From Mycobacterium interjectum (GTDB lineage Bacteria; Actinomycetota; Actinomycetes; Mycobacteriales; Mycobacteriaceae), in contig LQPB01000014.1 of NCBI GenBank assembly GCA_002102225.1, positions 36,460-100,459 of the forward strand: a stretch of 64,000 nt of DNA, read 5' to 3'. The notes beneath the pieces are model-generated. The model had not been told where the DNA came from. It searched no databases and worked only from the letters and a program-made list of their open reading frames with translations. The position numbers and the translations under genes are program-made. Shown here in pieces: positions 1-9,050 of the stretch; the first letter of the stretch is position 1, and the number at the start of each line of letters is the position of its first letter.

Positions 1-1255
1 TGGTGCCGGCCGGCAGCACCGCGACCGTCCGCGGATCGGAGTTGATCGCCGCCGCCACCGCGGCCCACCCCCGCGGGTAGCGCACCGCAGCGACCTTGCC
101 CCACCCGCCCCACGCCAGGTCGGGCAGCGCCAGGATCAGCGCCAGGCAGCAGACCACCGCCCCGACCGACGGCCGCAACCACCGCCGCAACGTCACCACG
201 GCGCCGGCGCCGGCCAGCGTGTACCCCGGCAGCGCCAGCGCCACCCACTTCTGCCCGTCGCGCAGCACGCCGAAGCCCGGTGCGGCGTCGACCAGCGCCC
301 GCAGCGCGTGCAGACCCGGGCCGGTCGCCAAAGCGGCCGGCACCACCACCGACATCGCCGCCAGCGCCAACAGCGGCACCGCCGCGCGGCGGCGCGCCAC
401 CACCGGCAGCCCCACCGCCACCACCGCCAGCAAGACAACGGCCGAGGACACCGCGAAAAGCGTTGTCCGCGAAGCCGGTACGGCCTCGCCGTTCCAGATG
501 CCGCCGAGGCTGGCCAGGCTGGCCAGCGTGCCCAGGCCGGGCTCGGCCCGCGGCGCGAACGCGTCCACCCCGAGCGCGTTGGCCGCGCCGTGCGCGGTCA
601 ACGACGGGCCCGCCGCCGCCGCGGTCAGCCAGGGCGCTGCGGCCACCAGCGCGGCACCCGAGGCCCACGCGGCGCACAGCCGGCGCGGGCGCCCCGCACC
701 CGGGGCGGCGACGCCGACCAGCGCCGCCGTCGCCGCGAGCAACAGGCCGGTCGGGGTCAGCCCGGCCAGCGCCATCCAGAACACCAGGCCGAACACCCCG
801 GCCCAGCCGTCGTCTGCCGTTCGCATCCGAAGCATCGCCGCCGCGACCCAGGGCAGGCAGCCGTAACCGACCAGAAGGCTCCAGTGGCCCTGCAGAAGCC
901 GTTCGGCGACATAGGGATTCCAGATCGCCAGCGTGCTGGCGACGAATTCGCCGGGCGTCCCGGCGTCGGGCAGCGCCGCGGCGACCAGCCGGGCCGCGCC
1001 CCATCCCGCGAGCCACAGCCCCGCCACGAGCAGCGCCTTCACCACGACGCCGCCGTCGATCACCTGGGAGGCCACCGCCACCGCGAAATCTTGGGGCGTG
1101 GCGCGCGGCGCCGCCGTGAGCCCCAGGGCGGTGTCGGACAGGTACGACCGCGGCGTCGACACCGCGTCGCGCAGCAGCAGGTATCCGGGCGTCAGGAGCG
1201 GCCCGACCACCAGGAGCGCCAGCAACAGCGCGTACCCCGGCCGGGTCCAGCGCAT
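1..1255 (-). CDS. Polytopic membrane protein, Rv0226c-like (3' end outside window)
   Basis: About 418 residues of a very hydrophobic Ala/Leu/Val-rich protein are present; the C-terminus lies beyond base 1. A short basic N-terminus (MRWTRPGY) leads into the first membrane helix, and further helices alternate with short loops. The start is the ATG at 1255, because an in-frame stop lies 12 bases upstream; that stop is also the stop of the preceding gene, leaving only 9 bases between them, so the pair is probably co-transcribed. In H37Rv the equivalent is Rv0226c, a transmembrane protein of about 576 residues with no firmly assigned activity, next to Rv0227c. The architecture resembles GT-C-type envelope enzymes, but that is inference and I see no catalytic motif. 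Confidence 0.8.
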   Translation of the reverse strand, partial: MRWTRPGYALLLALLVVGPLLTPGYLLLRDAVSTPRSYLSDTALGLTAAPRATPQDFAVAVASQVIDGGVVVKALLVAGLWLAGWGAARLVAAALPDAGTPGEFVASTLAIWNPYVAERLLQGHWSLLVGYGCLPWVAAAMLRMRTADDGWAGVFGLVFWMALAGLTPTGLLLAATAALVGVAAPGAGRPRRLCAAWASGAALVAAAPWLTAAAAGPSLTAHGAANALGVDAFAPRAEPGLGTLASLASLGGIWNGEAVPASRTTLFAVSSAVVLLAVVAVGLPVVARRRAAVPLLALAAMSVVVPAALATGPGLHALRALVDAAPGFGVLRDGQKWVALALPGYTLAGAGAVVTLRRWLRPSVGAVVCCLALILALPDLAWGGWGKVAAVRYPRGWAAVAAAINSDPRTVAVLPAGT

Positions 1256-1264
1256 CCGCGGGAT

Positions 1265-2563
1265 CTAGGCCCGTTCGGGCGGGCCGGGGGCGTCGGACGG
1301 TCCGGCGTCGGGCGGCCGCGGCTCGTCCGGCTCGTCCGACTCCAGGGTCGGCGGGTCGGAGCCGGGTGACTCGGGGTCGCCGGCCGGGCGCTGCGTGGGC
1401 AGCTTCTCGGTCTCGGCCTCGGCGCCGGGCACCGGTTCCTCGAGCCCGGTGCGGCCGAAGAACTCCTGATCGGACCGGTCCAGGCCTGGGTCGGTCAGCG
1501 CGCTCTCGGTGCGCAGGCTGAAGGCGGCGAACACGCCGCCGCCGATCAGGGCGATCAGGCCCACCGCGGTAAACGTGATCGGCAGCACCCGCGACCACAG
1601 CGCCAGGCGGTCGCGCTCATCGCGCGCGGCGTTGACCTGGGCCTCGATGGTGTCTTCGTTCGAGGTGACCTTGTAGTCGACCAGCGTCAGCTCCGGCTTG
1701 AGCGGGTCGCGGGCGAAGTAGTGGTTGGCGTGCTCGGTCTGCTTGACGATGGTCCCGGACACCGGGTCCACCCAGAAGGTCCGCTGCGCCGCGTAGAAGC
1801 GGGTCATGGTGATCTGTTCGTTGGGATCACCGCCCTGCACGCCCCACATCGCCGCCGAGGTGGTGAACTTGGAGTCCGTCGTCTGGTCGGCGTACAGCGT
1901 CGGGTACGCCACCGGGGCCACCAGCTTGCCGTCGGCGTTGTAGCCGACGTTCTGGGTGAACTTGTAGGTGGTCAGCCCGTTGACGTCTTCCTGGGTCTCG
2001 TAGTTGACGTCGAACGGCTTCTGCGCGATCGGATCGAAGTAGGGATACGTCTTCTTTTCGGTGTGGAACGGGAACCGGTAGGACAGCCCGTCGTGGCGGA
2101 GCGGCATCGCGGTGGGCGGGCTCTCGTCGTTGGCGGCGCGCGGCTTCTGCACGGAGCCGCCGGGGTGGGTGTCGTCGGAGACCGCCATCGCGGTCTTGCG
2201 GTTGAGCGTGACGGTGTCGATGATCGCCAGCAACAGGCCGCTGTCTTTTTGCTTGTCGGTGCGCCGGACCGAGGTGCCGGCCTGCAGCGTGACGACGTCG
2301 GCGTTGGCCGGGGATTCGACGCTGACCTGCTGCTGGGACACCAGCGGCACGTTCTGGTTGACGACCAGGTGATCGGTGGACAGCGAGGCGGCGTCGAGCG
2401 CGGTCCCGTTGCCGTCGCTGATCAACGTGGCGTTGATGTCCAGCGGGATCTTGGTGATCCGGCTGCTGGTGTACGTCGACAACAGCAGCGCGGCGATCAG
2501 CAGGGCGGCCCCGAGTCCGATGATCGCGCATGCGGCGTAACGCAACATGACTGCTCGGTTCAT
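1265..2563 (-). CDS. DUF3068 (PorA-family) membrane protein, Rv0227c-like
   Basis: 432 residues. An N-terminal helix (about residues 8-30) anchors a large extracytoplasmic domain. A second helix near residues 325-350 (ITFTAVGLIALIGGGVFAAF) is followed by an acidic Pro/Glu/Asp-rich cytoplasmic tail of about 80 residues. This two-anchor plan and the motifs around YPYFDPIAQ and FYAAQRTFWVDP fit the DUF3068 family, of which H37Rv Rv0227c is a member; its biochemical role is not established to my knowledge. The start ATG has an AGGAGG ribosome site about 9 bases upstream, and that site lies inside a MIRU-like repeat. The gene runs directly into the Rv0226c homologue. Confidence 0.88.
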   Translation of the reverse strand: MNRAVMLRYAACAIIGLGAALLIAALLLSTYTSSRITKIPLDINATLISDGNGTALDAASLSTDHLVVNQNVPLVSQQQVSVESPANADVVTLQAGTSVRRTDKQKDSGLLLAIIDTVTLNRKTAMAVSDDTHPGGSVQKPRAANDESPPTAMPLRHDGLSYRFPFHTEKKTYPYFDPIAQKPFDVNYETQEDVNGLTTYKFTQNVGYNADGKLVAPVAYPTLYADQTTDSKFTTSAAMWGVQGGDPNEQITMTRFYAAQRTFWVDPVSGTIVKQTEHANHYFARDPLKPELTLVDYKVTSNEDTIEAQVNAARDERDRLALWSRVLPITFTAVGLIALIGGGVFAAFSLRTESALTDPGLDRSDQEFFGRTGLEEPVPGAEAETEKLPTQRPAGDPESPGSDPPTLESDEPDEPRPPDAGPSDAPGPPERA

Positions 2564-2635
2564 GCGCGCCGCTCCTCCTCATCGCTTCGTCCCCCGCAAG
2601 CGGGTGCTGCCCCGACTGCATCGTCGCCGGCGCGG
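2561..2635. repeat. MIRU-like interspersed repeat overlapping a start codon
   Basis: The stretch contains the hallmark blocks of mycobacterial interspersed repetitive units as I recall them from M. tuberculosis: a GCGCCGCTCCTCCTCATCGC block at the left and CATCGTCGCCGGCGCG at the right. About 25 divergent bases with a CCCGC/GCGGG inverted repeat lie between them. Its left end covers the start codon and ribosome site of the DUF3068 gene. MIRUs characteristically sit at gene boundaries. The exact ends are approximate. Confidence 0.65.
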
Positions 2636-2808
2636 TTCACGTTGCTGTGCCCTCCTAAAGGGATCCCCGCGTGGCAAACCCGTTCGACCCTAACAGCAGA
2701 ATTTAAGGCCCCGGTTTAGCAGCCCGTCCCCGCCCACCGCCCACCGCGCACCACGCGCGGGTGGTTCGGGTGTACCCGATTCGTTGGCCCACACACAAGG
2801 GCACACTT

Positions 2809-3990
2809 GTGGGCGTGACCGAGGGCCAGCAGGCGGGAGGGGTCCGCAGCTTCCTGCCCGCAGTGGAGGGGATGCGCGCGTGCGCGGCGATGGGCGTCGT
2901 CGTCACGCACGTCGCCTTCCAGACGGGGCACTCCAGCGGCGTCGACGGCCGCCTCTTCGGTCGCTTCGACCTCGCCGTCGCCGTCTTCTTCGCGTTGTCG
3001 GGGTTCCTGCTGTGGCGCGGGCACGCCGCCGCGGCCCGGGGTTTGGCGCCGCGGCCGCGCACCGGCCACTACCTGCGGTCCAGGGCGATCCGCATCATGC
3101 CGGCCTACGTAGTGGCCGTCGTCGTGATCCTCACCCTGCTGCCCGACTCGAATCACGCCAGCCCGACGGTCTGGCTGGCCAACCTGACGCTCACCCAGAT
3201 CTACGTGCCGCTCACGCTGACCGGTGGCCTCACCCAGATGTGGAGCCTGTCGGTCGAGGTCGGCTTCTACCTGGCCCTGCCCGCGCTGGCGTTCTTGGCG
3301 CGTCGGCTCCCGGCCGGGGCCCGGGTGCCGGCGATCGCGTCGGTGGCGGTGCTCAGCTTTGCCTGGGCCTGGGTGCCCGTATTTCTCTTGGACGGCAGGG
3401 TCTGGAACAACCCGCTGGACTGGCCCCCGGCGTTTTTCTCCTGGTTCGCCGCGGGCATGTTGCTGGCGGAATGGGTCCACAGCGGGGTCGGTTTCCCACA
3501 CCGCCTGGCGCGCCGGCGCGTGCCGATGGCCGTGATCGCGGTGGCGGCCTACCTGGTGGCGGCGTCCCCGCTGGCGGGGCCGGCGGGCCTGGCCGTCGGC
3601 AGCCCCGCCCAGTTCGCGGTGAAGACGGCGATGGGGGCCGTGGTGGCCTTCGCGCTCGTCGCCCCGCTGGTGCTGGACCGGCCCGACACGCCACACCGGC
3701 TGCTGGGCAGCACCACCATGGTGACGTTGGGGCGCTGGTCCTACGGCCTGTTCATCTGGCACCTGGCCGCGCTGGACATGGTGTTCCCCGTCCTGGGGAC
3801 TTTCGCCTTCACCGGCCGCATGCCCTCGGTGCTGGTGCTCACGCTGATCTTCGGCTGGGCGATCGCCGCGGTCAGCTACGGCCTGGTCGAGTCGCCGTGC
3901 CGCGAGGCGCTGCGCCGCTGGGAGAAGCGGCACCGGTCCACACCGGTCCCCGAGCTCACAGACGCTGAGGCGGACGCAATCGCGCCATGA
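2809..3990 (+). CDS. Acyltransferase 3 family integral membrane protein, Rv0228-like
   Basis: About 393 residues with roughly ten hydrophobic helices, typical of the acyltransferase-3/OafA-like family that transfers acyl groups across the membrane onto envelope glycans or lipids. The family's N-terminal pattern is visible: FLPAVEGMRACAAMGVVVTH contains the R and H expected at the active site, followed by FFALSGFLLWRGH. The likely acceptor is unknown. I chose GTG 2809 because an AAGGG ribosome site lies 7 bases upstream; GTG 2761 (409 residues) and GTG 2815 are alternatives. The gene points towards the acyl-CoA ligase and overlaps its 3' end by 35 bases. Confidence 0.82.
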   Translation: MGVTEGQQAGGVRSFLPAVEGMRACAAMGVVVTHVAFQTGHSSGVDGRLFGRFDLAVAVFFALSGFLLWRGHAAAARGLAPRPRTGHYLRSRAIRIMPAYVVAVVVILTLLPDSNHASPTVWLANLTLTQIYVPLTLTGGLTQMWSLSVEVGFYLALPALAFLARRLPAGARVPAIASVAVLSFAWAWVPVFLLDGRVWNNPLDWPPAFFSWFAAGMLLAEWVHSGVGFPHRLARRRVPMAVIAVAAYLVAASPLAGPAGLAVGSPAQFAVKTAMGAVVAFALVAPLVLDRPDTPHRLLGSTTMVTLGRWSYGLFIWHLAALDMVFPVLGTFAFTGRMPSVLVLTLIFGWAIAAVSYGLVESPCREALRRWEKRHRSTPVPELTDAEADAIAP

Positions 3991-5503
3991 TCTCGTCGCG
4001 CACCGCCGATCGCCGCGCCTTACCGGCGTCGTCGCGCAACGGGGCGTCGACGAATTCGATGAAGTCGGCGGTGGGCGGCACCTTGTACGACGAGATGCGT
4101 TGCTGCAGAAACCCTTTCACACCCTCGGCGTCCAGCGTGGATCCGTCGGCCGCGTGCACCAGGACGTAGGGCACCTGGCCCAGGTCCCCGGAGTTCGGGT
4201 CGGGCACGCCGACCGCCAGGCAGGACAGCACGTCCGGGTGCGCCGACAGCGCGTTCTCGATCTCGGCCGGATAGACGTTGCGGCCGCCGACGGTGAACAT
4301 GTCGACGCGGCGATCCGACAGGTACAGAAACCCGTCCTCGTCGAAATAGCCGAGGTCCCCCAGCGAGTCCCAGCCGTCGCGGCTCTTGGCCTGCACGCCG
4401 ATGTAGCGATAGGTCGGGGCGCTGCCGGGGGCGGGGCGCATGTAGATCTCGCCGACCACCCCGGGCGGGCAGGGATTGCCGTCGTCGTCGAGCACCCGCA
4501 TCTCCCCGGCGACCACCACGCCGACCGAGCCGCGGTGGGTCAGCCACTGGTCGCCGGAGATGAAGGTGAGTGCTTGTAATTCGGTGCCGCCGTAGAGTTC
4601 CCAGACGACCTCGGGCCCGAGCAGGTTGATCCACGCCTCCTTGACGGCCGGCGGGCAGGGCGCGCCCATGTGCCAGAACCGCCGCAGCGAGGACAGGTCG
4701 AAGGACCCCGGCTCGGCCTGATAGACGGGCAGCGCGCGCTGCATGATCGTCGGCACGGTGGTCAGGAACGTGACGCGGTGGTCGGTGATCAGCCGGAGGA
4801 ACTGCCCCGGCTCGAACCGGCTCATCAGCACCAGGTGGTGGCGCATCAGCAGCGCCAGCGTCGCGGTGGTGAATCCGGTGTTGTGCGACAACGGAATCGG
4901 GACCAGGGTGGTGTCGCCCTCCTGGGCGCCCAGCGGGTAGCCGATGGCGGGCGGTATCCGGCTGTCGCCGCCGGATTCGATGAGCTTGGGCCGCCCGGTG
5001 CTGCCGCCCGAACCCATCGCCTTCCACACCGGCGAAACCGCTTCCGGCAACGCGGCATCGGACAGCGCCGGATTCGGAGTGAATCCCGCTGGAACGCTTG
5101 GTATTTCCGGGTGGCTGTACTGTCCGGTCGGTGACCCGCTTCGCCCGGCTTCGCCGAGCTCGCGATCGCCTCCACGGCCCACCAGCAGCGCGGGCGGCCG
5201 CAACGCCAGCAGCCCCTGCAGCTCCGCGTCCGGCAGCCGCGCCGACAGCGGCTGGGGCACCGCGCCCAGCTTCCAGCACGCCACCGCGGCCTGGATCCAC
5301 TCGACCGAGTTGGGCAGCACCATCGTCACGTAGTCGCCGACGCCGACGCCACGCTCGGCGTACGCGCGGGCCAGCCGGTTCGTCGAGCGGTCGAGTTCGG
5401 CGCGGGTAAGGGTCAGCCCGTCGCAGGTGACCGCGGGCTCGTCGGGAGCGAGTGCGGCCAGCGCCGCGATCTGGGTGCCGATCGGCGGGATCGGCTCACT
5501 CAT
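3956..5503 (-). CDS. Acyl-CoA/AMP-forming ligase (FadD-like)
   Basis: 515 residues of the ANL adenylating superfamily, expected to activate a carboxylic acid to its CoA thioester through an acyl-adenylate. Visible motifs are the P-loop GSGGSTGRPK, YGGTELQ, the hinge SLGDLGYFDEDGFLYLSDRR, VGGRNVYPAEIE, and the C-terminal GKARR with the catalytic lysine. It begins inside the end of php (ATGAGTGA, 8-base overlap), so the two are translationally coupled and the substrate may relate to the lactonase. H37Rv has a PIN-domain gene (Rv0229c) at this position instead. A 44-bp dispersed repeat sits in frame near residues 112-126 and adds a polar loop (GGDRELGEAGRSGSP) before the P-loop. The substrate is unknown; a bile-acid-CoA-ligase-like role is only one guess. 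Confidence 0.85.
   Translation of the reverse strand: MSEPIPPIGTQIAALAALAPDEPAVTCDGLTLTRAELDRSTNRLARAYAERGVGVGDYVTMVLPNSVEWIQAAVACWKLGAVPQPLSARLPDAELQGLLALRPPALLVGRGGDRELGEAGRSGSPTGQYSHPEIPSVPAGFTPNPALSDAALPEAVSPVWKAMGSGGSTGRPKLIESGGDSRIPPAIGYPLGAQEGDTTLVPIPLSHNTGFTTATLALLMRHHLVLMSRFEPGQFLRLITDHRVTFLTTVPTIMQRALPVYQAEPGSFDLSSLRRFWHMGAPCPPAVKEAWINLLGPEVVWELYGGTELQALTFISGDQWLTHRGSVGVVVAGEMRVLDDDGNPCPPGVVGEIYMRPAPGSAPTYRYIGVQAKSRDGWDSLGDLGYFDEDGFLYLSDRRVDMFTVGGRNVYPAEIENALSAHPDVLSCLAVGVPDPNSGDLGQVPYVLVHAADGSTLDAEGVKGFLQQRISSYKVPPTADFIEFVDAPLRDDAGKARRSAVRDEIMARLRPPQRL
5127..5170. repeat. Dispersed 44-bp repeat, copy inside the fadD-like gene
   Basis: This 44-base segment matches the segment at 19617-19660 at 39 of 44 positions by direct reading. 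On the minus strand it is translated as GDRELGEAGRSGSP, in the same frame as the tandem copies beside aftD (GDRKRGKAGRSGSP). Confidence 0.75.
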
Positions 5504-6476
5504 ATGCGCCCTGCCGCTCGAAGATGCGGCGCGGGTTGTCCACCAGCATGGTGTGCAGCTGCTCGTCGGTGACGCCGCGCTCTTTTAGGGCGGGGATCAC
5601 GTCGTTGTGGATGTGCAGGTAGTGCCAGTTCGGCGCCATCTGCGGCACGAGCTCTTCGGGCAGCGCGTCGAAGTAACAGTTGGCATCGTGCGAGAGCACC
5701 ATCTTGTCGGCGTGCCCGCGTTCGCACATCTGCGCCACGATCTTGACCCGCTCTTCGAACGGAGAGATGACGTCGAGGCCGAACCGGTCCATCCCGAGAT
5801 AGGACCCCGCGGCGATCAGTTCCTCGAGGTAGCCGACGTCGGTGCTGTCGCCGGAGTGGCCGATGATGACCCGGGTCAGGTCGACGCCCTCTTCTTCGAA
5901 GATGCGCTGCTGCTCGAGGCCGCGGCGCAGGCCGGCGTGGGTGTGCGTCGAGATCGGCACCCCGGTGCGCTTGTGCGCCTGCGCGACCGCGCGCAGCACC
6001 CGCTCGACGCCGGGGGTGATGCCCGGCTCGTCGGTGGCGCACTTGAGGATTCCGGCCTTGACGCCCGTGTCGGCGATGCCCTGCTCGATGTCCTTCACGA
6101 ACATGTCGGTCATGATCTCGGGGCCGCCCAGCAACCCGCCGGGGCCCTCGTAGTGGAACCGGAACGGGATGTCGTTGTAGGTGTAAAGCCCGGTCGCCAC
6201 AACGATATTCAGCTCGGTGGCCGCCGCCACCCGCGCGATGCGCGGGATGTAGCGGCCCAGCCCGATCACGGTGAGATCGACGATGGTGTCCACGCCGCGC
6301 GACTTCAACTCGTTGAGCCGAGCGATCGCGTCGGCCACCCGCTTGTCCTCGTCGCCCCAGGCGTCCGGATAGTTGAGCGCGATCTCGGTGGTCATGATGA
6401 ACACGTGCTCGTGCATGAGCGTCACGCCGAGGTCGGCGGTATCGATGGGGCCGCGGGCGGTATTGAGTTCTGACAC
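5496..6476 (-). CDS. php: Phosphotriesterase-like lactonase Php
   Basis: 326 residues, the same length as H37Rv Rv0230c. It is a binuclear-metal hydrolase of the amidohydrolase superfamily. All expected metal ligands are present: H22 and H24 (HEH), the carboxylated lysine K145, H178, H207 and D264. Members of the phosphotriesterase-like-lactonase branch hydrolyse lactones, including N-acyl-homoserine lactones, with weak organophosphate activity; the natural mycobacterial substrate is not settled. It has no signal peptide, so it is cytoplasmic. The gene is divergent from fadE4 across 98 bases and overlaps the downstream fadD-like gene by 8 bases, which suggests lactone opening followed by CoA activation; that coupling is inference. 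Confidence 0.93.
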   Translation of the reverse strand: MSELNTARGPIDTADLGVTLMHEHVFIMTTEIALNYPDAWGDEDKRVADAIARLNELKSRGVDTIVDLTVIGLGRYIPRIARVAAATELNIVVATGLYTYNDIPFRFHYEGPGGLLGGPEIMTDMFVKDIEQGIADTGVKAGILKCATDEPGITPGVERVLRAVAQAHKRTGVPISTHTHAGLRRGLEQQRIFEEEGVDLTRVIIGHSGDSTDVGYLEELIAAGSYLGMDRFGLDVISPFEERVKIVAQMCERGHADKMVLSHDANCYFDALPEELVPQMAPNWHYLHIHNDVIPALKERGVTDEQLHTMLVDNPRRIFERQGAYE

Positions 6477-6574
6477 GGGACTGATGCTAGGTCGATTCGG
6501 CGTCCGAACAACAGGGCCCGAGAGTTTTGTCCGGTGCGTTCCGGCGGCGGCGCGGTTGCAGTACCGTCCACGCC

Positions 6575-8281
6575 ATGTTGCTCAATCCCAACCATTTGCA
6601 ACGCCGCTACCCGGACCGCCGCTCGGGCGAGATCATGGCCGCGACCGTGGACTTCTTCGAGTCCCGGGGCAAGGCGCGATTGAAGGCCGACGACCACAAC
6701 CGGGTCTGGTACTCCGACTTTCTGGACCACATCGGGCGGGAGCGCATCTTTGCGTCCCTGCTGACCCCGGCCGAATACGGCGCGAGCGACTGCCGGTGGG
6801 ACACCTACCGAATCAGCGAGTTCGCCGAGATCGTGGGCTTCTACGGGCTGAGCTACTGGTACCCGTTCCAGGTCACCGCGCTGGGCCTGGGCCCGATCTG
6901 GATGAGCGACAACGAGGACGCCAAACGCAAGGCCGCCGCCCAGCTGGAGGCCGGGGAGGTGTTCGCCTTCGGGCTGTCGGAGCAGACCCACGGCGCCGAC
7001 GTCTACCAGACCGACATGATCCTGACGCCGTCGGAACACGGCTGGACCGCCAGCGGCGAGAAGTACTACATCGGCAACGCCAACGTGGCGCGGATGGTCT
7101 CGACCTTCGGCAAGATCGGCGGCACCTCAAAAAACCAGGAATATGTCTTCTTCGCCGCCGACTCCCAGCACGACCGGTACGAGCTGATCAAGAACGTCGT
7201 CAACTCGCAGAACTTCGTCGCCAACTACGCGCTGCGTGACTACCCGGTCACCGAGGCCGACCTGCTGCACCGCGGCCCGGACGCCTTCCACGCCGCCCTC
7301 AACACCGTCAACGTCTGCAAGTACAACCTGGGCTGGGGCGCCGTCGGCATGTGCACGCACGCCATGTACGAGGCGGTCACCCACGCGGCCAACCGCTACC
7401 TGTACGGGACCGTCGTCACCGACTTCTCCCATGTGCGGCGGTTGCTCACCGACGCCTACGTGCGCCTGATCGCCATGAAGCTGGTCGCCACCCGCGCCTG
7501 CGACTACATGCGCAGCGCCTCGGCGGCCGACCGCCGCTACCTGCTCTACAGCCCGCTGACCAAGGCCAAGATCACCAGCGAGGGCGAGCGGGTCATCACC
7601 GCGCTGTGGGATGTCATCGCCGCCAAGGGAGTTGAGAAGGACACCTTCTTCGAGGCCGTCACCCGCGAGATCGGGCTGCTGCCCCGGCTGGAGGGCACCG
7701 TCCACATCAACATCGGGCTGCTCGGCAAGTTCATGCCGAACTTCCTGTTCGCCCCGAACGCCGAACTGCCCGTGATCGCCCGCCGCGACGACGCCGCCGA
7801 CGACACGTTCCTGTTCGCCCAGGGGCCCACCGGCGGCCTGGGCAAGGTGCGGTTCGCCGACTGGCGCGCGCCGTTCGACAGCTTCGCCCACCTGCCCAAC
7901 GTCGCGCTGCTGCGCGAGCAGGTCGACGTGCTCACCGAGATGCTGGCCAGCGCCACCCCGGATGCCGCGCAGCAGAAGGACATCGACTTCGCCTTCGCCG
8001 TGGGCCAGCTGTTCGCGACCGTGCCGTACGCCCAGCTCATCCTGGAGGAGGCCCCGCTGTCGGGGGTGGAAGATGCGTTGATCGACGAGATCTTCGCCGT
8101 GCTGGTGCGGGACTTCAACGGTTACGCCGTCGAGCTCGGCGACAAGCCCACGGCGACGGACGAACAGGCCCGGCTGGCGATGCGCATGATCCGCCGCCCG
8201 GTCCACGACCCCACGCGCTACGGCCAGATCTGGAAGGAACACGTGCTGCCGATCAACGGCGCCTACCGGATGCGGCCGTGA
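6575..8281 (+). CDS. fadE4: Acyl-CoA dehydrogenase FadE4
   Basis: 568 residues from ATG 6575 (MLLNPNHLQRRYPD), the same length as Rv0231 FadE4; a further-upstream in-frame start would add 16 unlikely residues. It is a flavoprotein of the acyl-CoA dehydrogenase family, expected to introduce the alpha-beta double bond in an acyl-CoA. The segment FAFGLSEQTHGADVYQTDM followed by WTASGEKYYIGNANVARM matches the FAD-binding beta-domain. The protein is longer than a canonical 380-residue acyl-CoA dehydrogenase because of an extended C-terminal helical part. The substrate is unknown. It lies divergent from php and 73 bases before the TetR-R2lox operon. Confidence 0.9.
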   Translation: MLLNPNHLQRRYPDRRSGEIMAATVDFFESRGKARLKADDHNRVWYSDFLDHIGRERIFASLLTPAEYGASDCRWDTYRISEFAEIVGFYGLSYWYPFQVTALGLGPIWMSDNEDAKRKAAAQLEAGEVFAFGLSEQTHGADVYQTDMILTPSEHGWTASGEKYYIGNANVARMVSTFGKIGGTSKNQEYVFFAADSQHDRYELIKNVVNSQNFVANYALRDYPVTEADLLHRGPDAFHAALNTVNVCKYNLGWGAVGMCTHAMYEAVTHAANRYLYGTVVTDFSHVRRLLTDAYVRLIAMKLVATRACDYMRSASAADRRYLLYSPLTKAKITSEGERVITALWDVIAAKGVEKDTFFEAVTREIGLLPRLEGTVHINIGLLGKFMPNFLFAPNAELPVIARRDDAADDTFLFAQGPTGGLGKVRFADWRAPFDSFAHLPNVALLREQVDVLTEMLASATPDAAQQKDIDFAFAVGQLFATVPYAQLILEEAPLSGVEDALIDEIFAVLVRDFNGYAVELGDKPTATDEQARLAMRMIRRPVHDPTRYGQIWKEHVLPINGAYRMRP

Positions 8282-8295
8282 GCAACCATCGGCCC

Positions 8296-8336
8296 TTGAC
8301 TGTGACGTGGCTCACCGTAGAATGACCAGTGGTCAT
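8296..8336 (+). promoter_or_regulatory. SigA-type promoter with palindromic TetR operator
   Basis: A good -35 (TTGACT, 8296-8301) and -10 (TAGAAT, 8318-8323) are separated by 16 bases. ATGACCAGTGGTCAT at 8322-8336 is a perfect inverted repeat with 7-base arms around one central base, and it overlaps the end of the -10. The following gene is a TetR repressor, so autoregulation of the TetR-R2lox operon is the simplest reading. Confidence 0.75.
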
Positions 8337-8354
8337 CGACGCTAGGAGGCCGAA

Positions 8355-9050
8355 TTGCCGACGGTGACATGGGCGCGCGTTGACCCGGCTCGTCGCGCGG
8401 CGGTGATAGAAGCCGCGGAGGCCGAGTTCGGGGCGCACGGCTTCTCGCGGGGCAGCCTCAACGTCATCGCCCGCAAAGCCGGGGTCGCCAAAGGCAGCCT
8501 GTTCCAGTACTTCGCGGACAAGCGCGACCTGTACGCGTTCATCGCCGACATCGGCAGCCAGCGGGTGCGGGCGTACATGGAGGACCTGATCGTCAGGCTC
8601 GACCCGAGCCGGCCGTTTTTCGAGCACCTCACCGACCTGCTCGACGGCTGGGTGGCCTACTACGCCGAGCATCCGCACGAACGAGCGCTGCACGCCGCGG
8701 CCACCCTCGAGGTCGACACCGAGGCCCGTGTCAGCGTGCGCAACGTGATCCACCGCCACTACCTGGAGGTGTTGCGGCCGCTCGTGCACGCCGCCAAAAC
8801 CCGCGGGGACCTGCGTGCCGACGCCGACACCGGCGTCCTGCTCTCGCTGCTGCTGATGATCTTCCCGCACCTGGCGCTGGCTCCCTACATGCGCGGGCTG
8901 GACCCGGTCCTCGGGCTCGACGACCCCACGCCGGAGCAGCCGGCGCTGGCCGTGCGCCGGATCATCGCGGTCTTGGCCGCGGCCTTCTCCGCGAATGCGG
9001 CGGATCCCGTCGTCAGCCCAGAACCGAAACTCTCCGAGGAGGTCACATGA
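8355..9050 (+). CDS. TetR-family transcriptional regulator, Rv0232-like
   Basis: 231 residues starting at TTG 8355, set by the ribosome site TAGGAGG 5 bases upstream. The N-terminal helix-turn-helix is clear ([39 protein letters not shown], about residues 20-60); the C-terminal ligand domain is diverged. It overlaps the R2lox gene by the 4-base ATGA, so both proteins are made from one transcript. The probable operator lies over its own -10. H37Rv Rv0232 is in the same place. The ligand is unknown; a fatty acid or a product of the R2lox reaction would fit the context. Confidence 0.9.
   Translation: MPTVTWARVDPARRAAVIEAAEAEFGAHGFSRGSLNVIARKAGVAKGSLFQYFADKRDLYAFIADIGSQRVRAYMEDLIVRLDPSRPFFEHLTDLLDGWVAYYAEHPHERALHAAATLEVDTEARVSVRNVIHRHYLEVLRPLVHAAKTRGDLRADADTGVLLSLLLMIFPHLALAPYMRGLDPVLGLDDPTPEQPALAVRRIIAVLAAAFSANAADPVVSPEPKLSEEVT

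Noticed and set aside
2716..3933. A 405-residue open frame opposite the acyltransferase gene
   Set aside because: Low-complexity His/Arg/Gly/Gln composition; the acyltransferase on the plus strand has clear family motifs.
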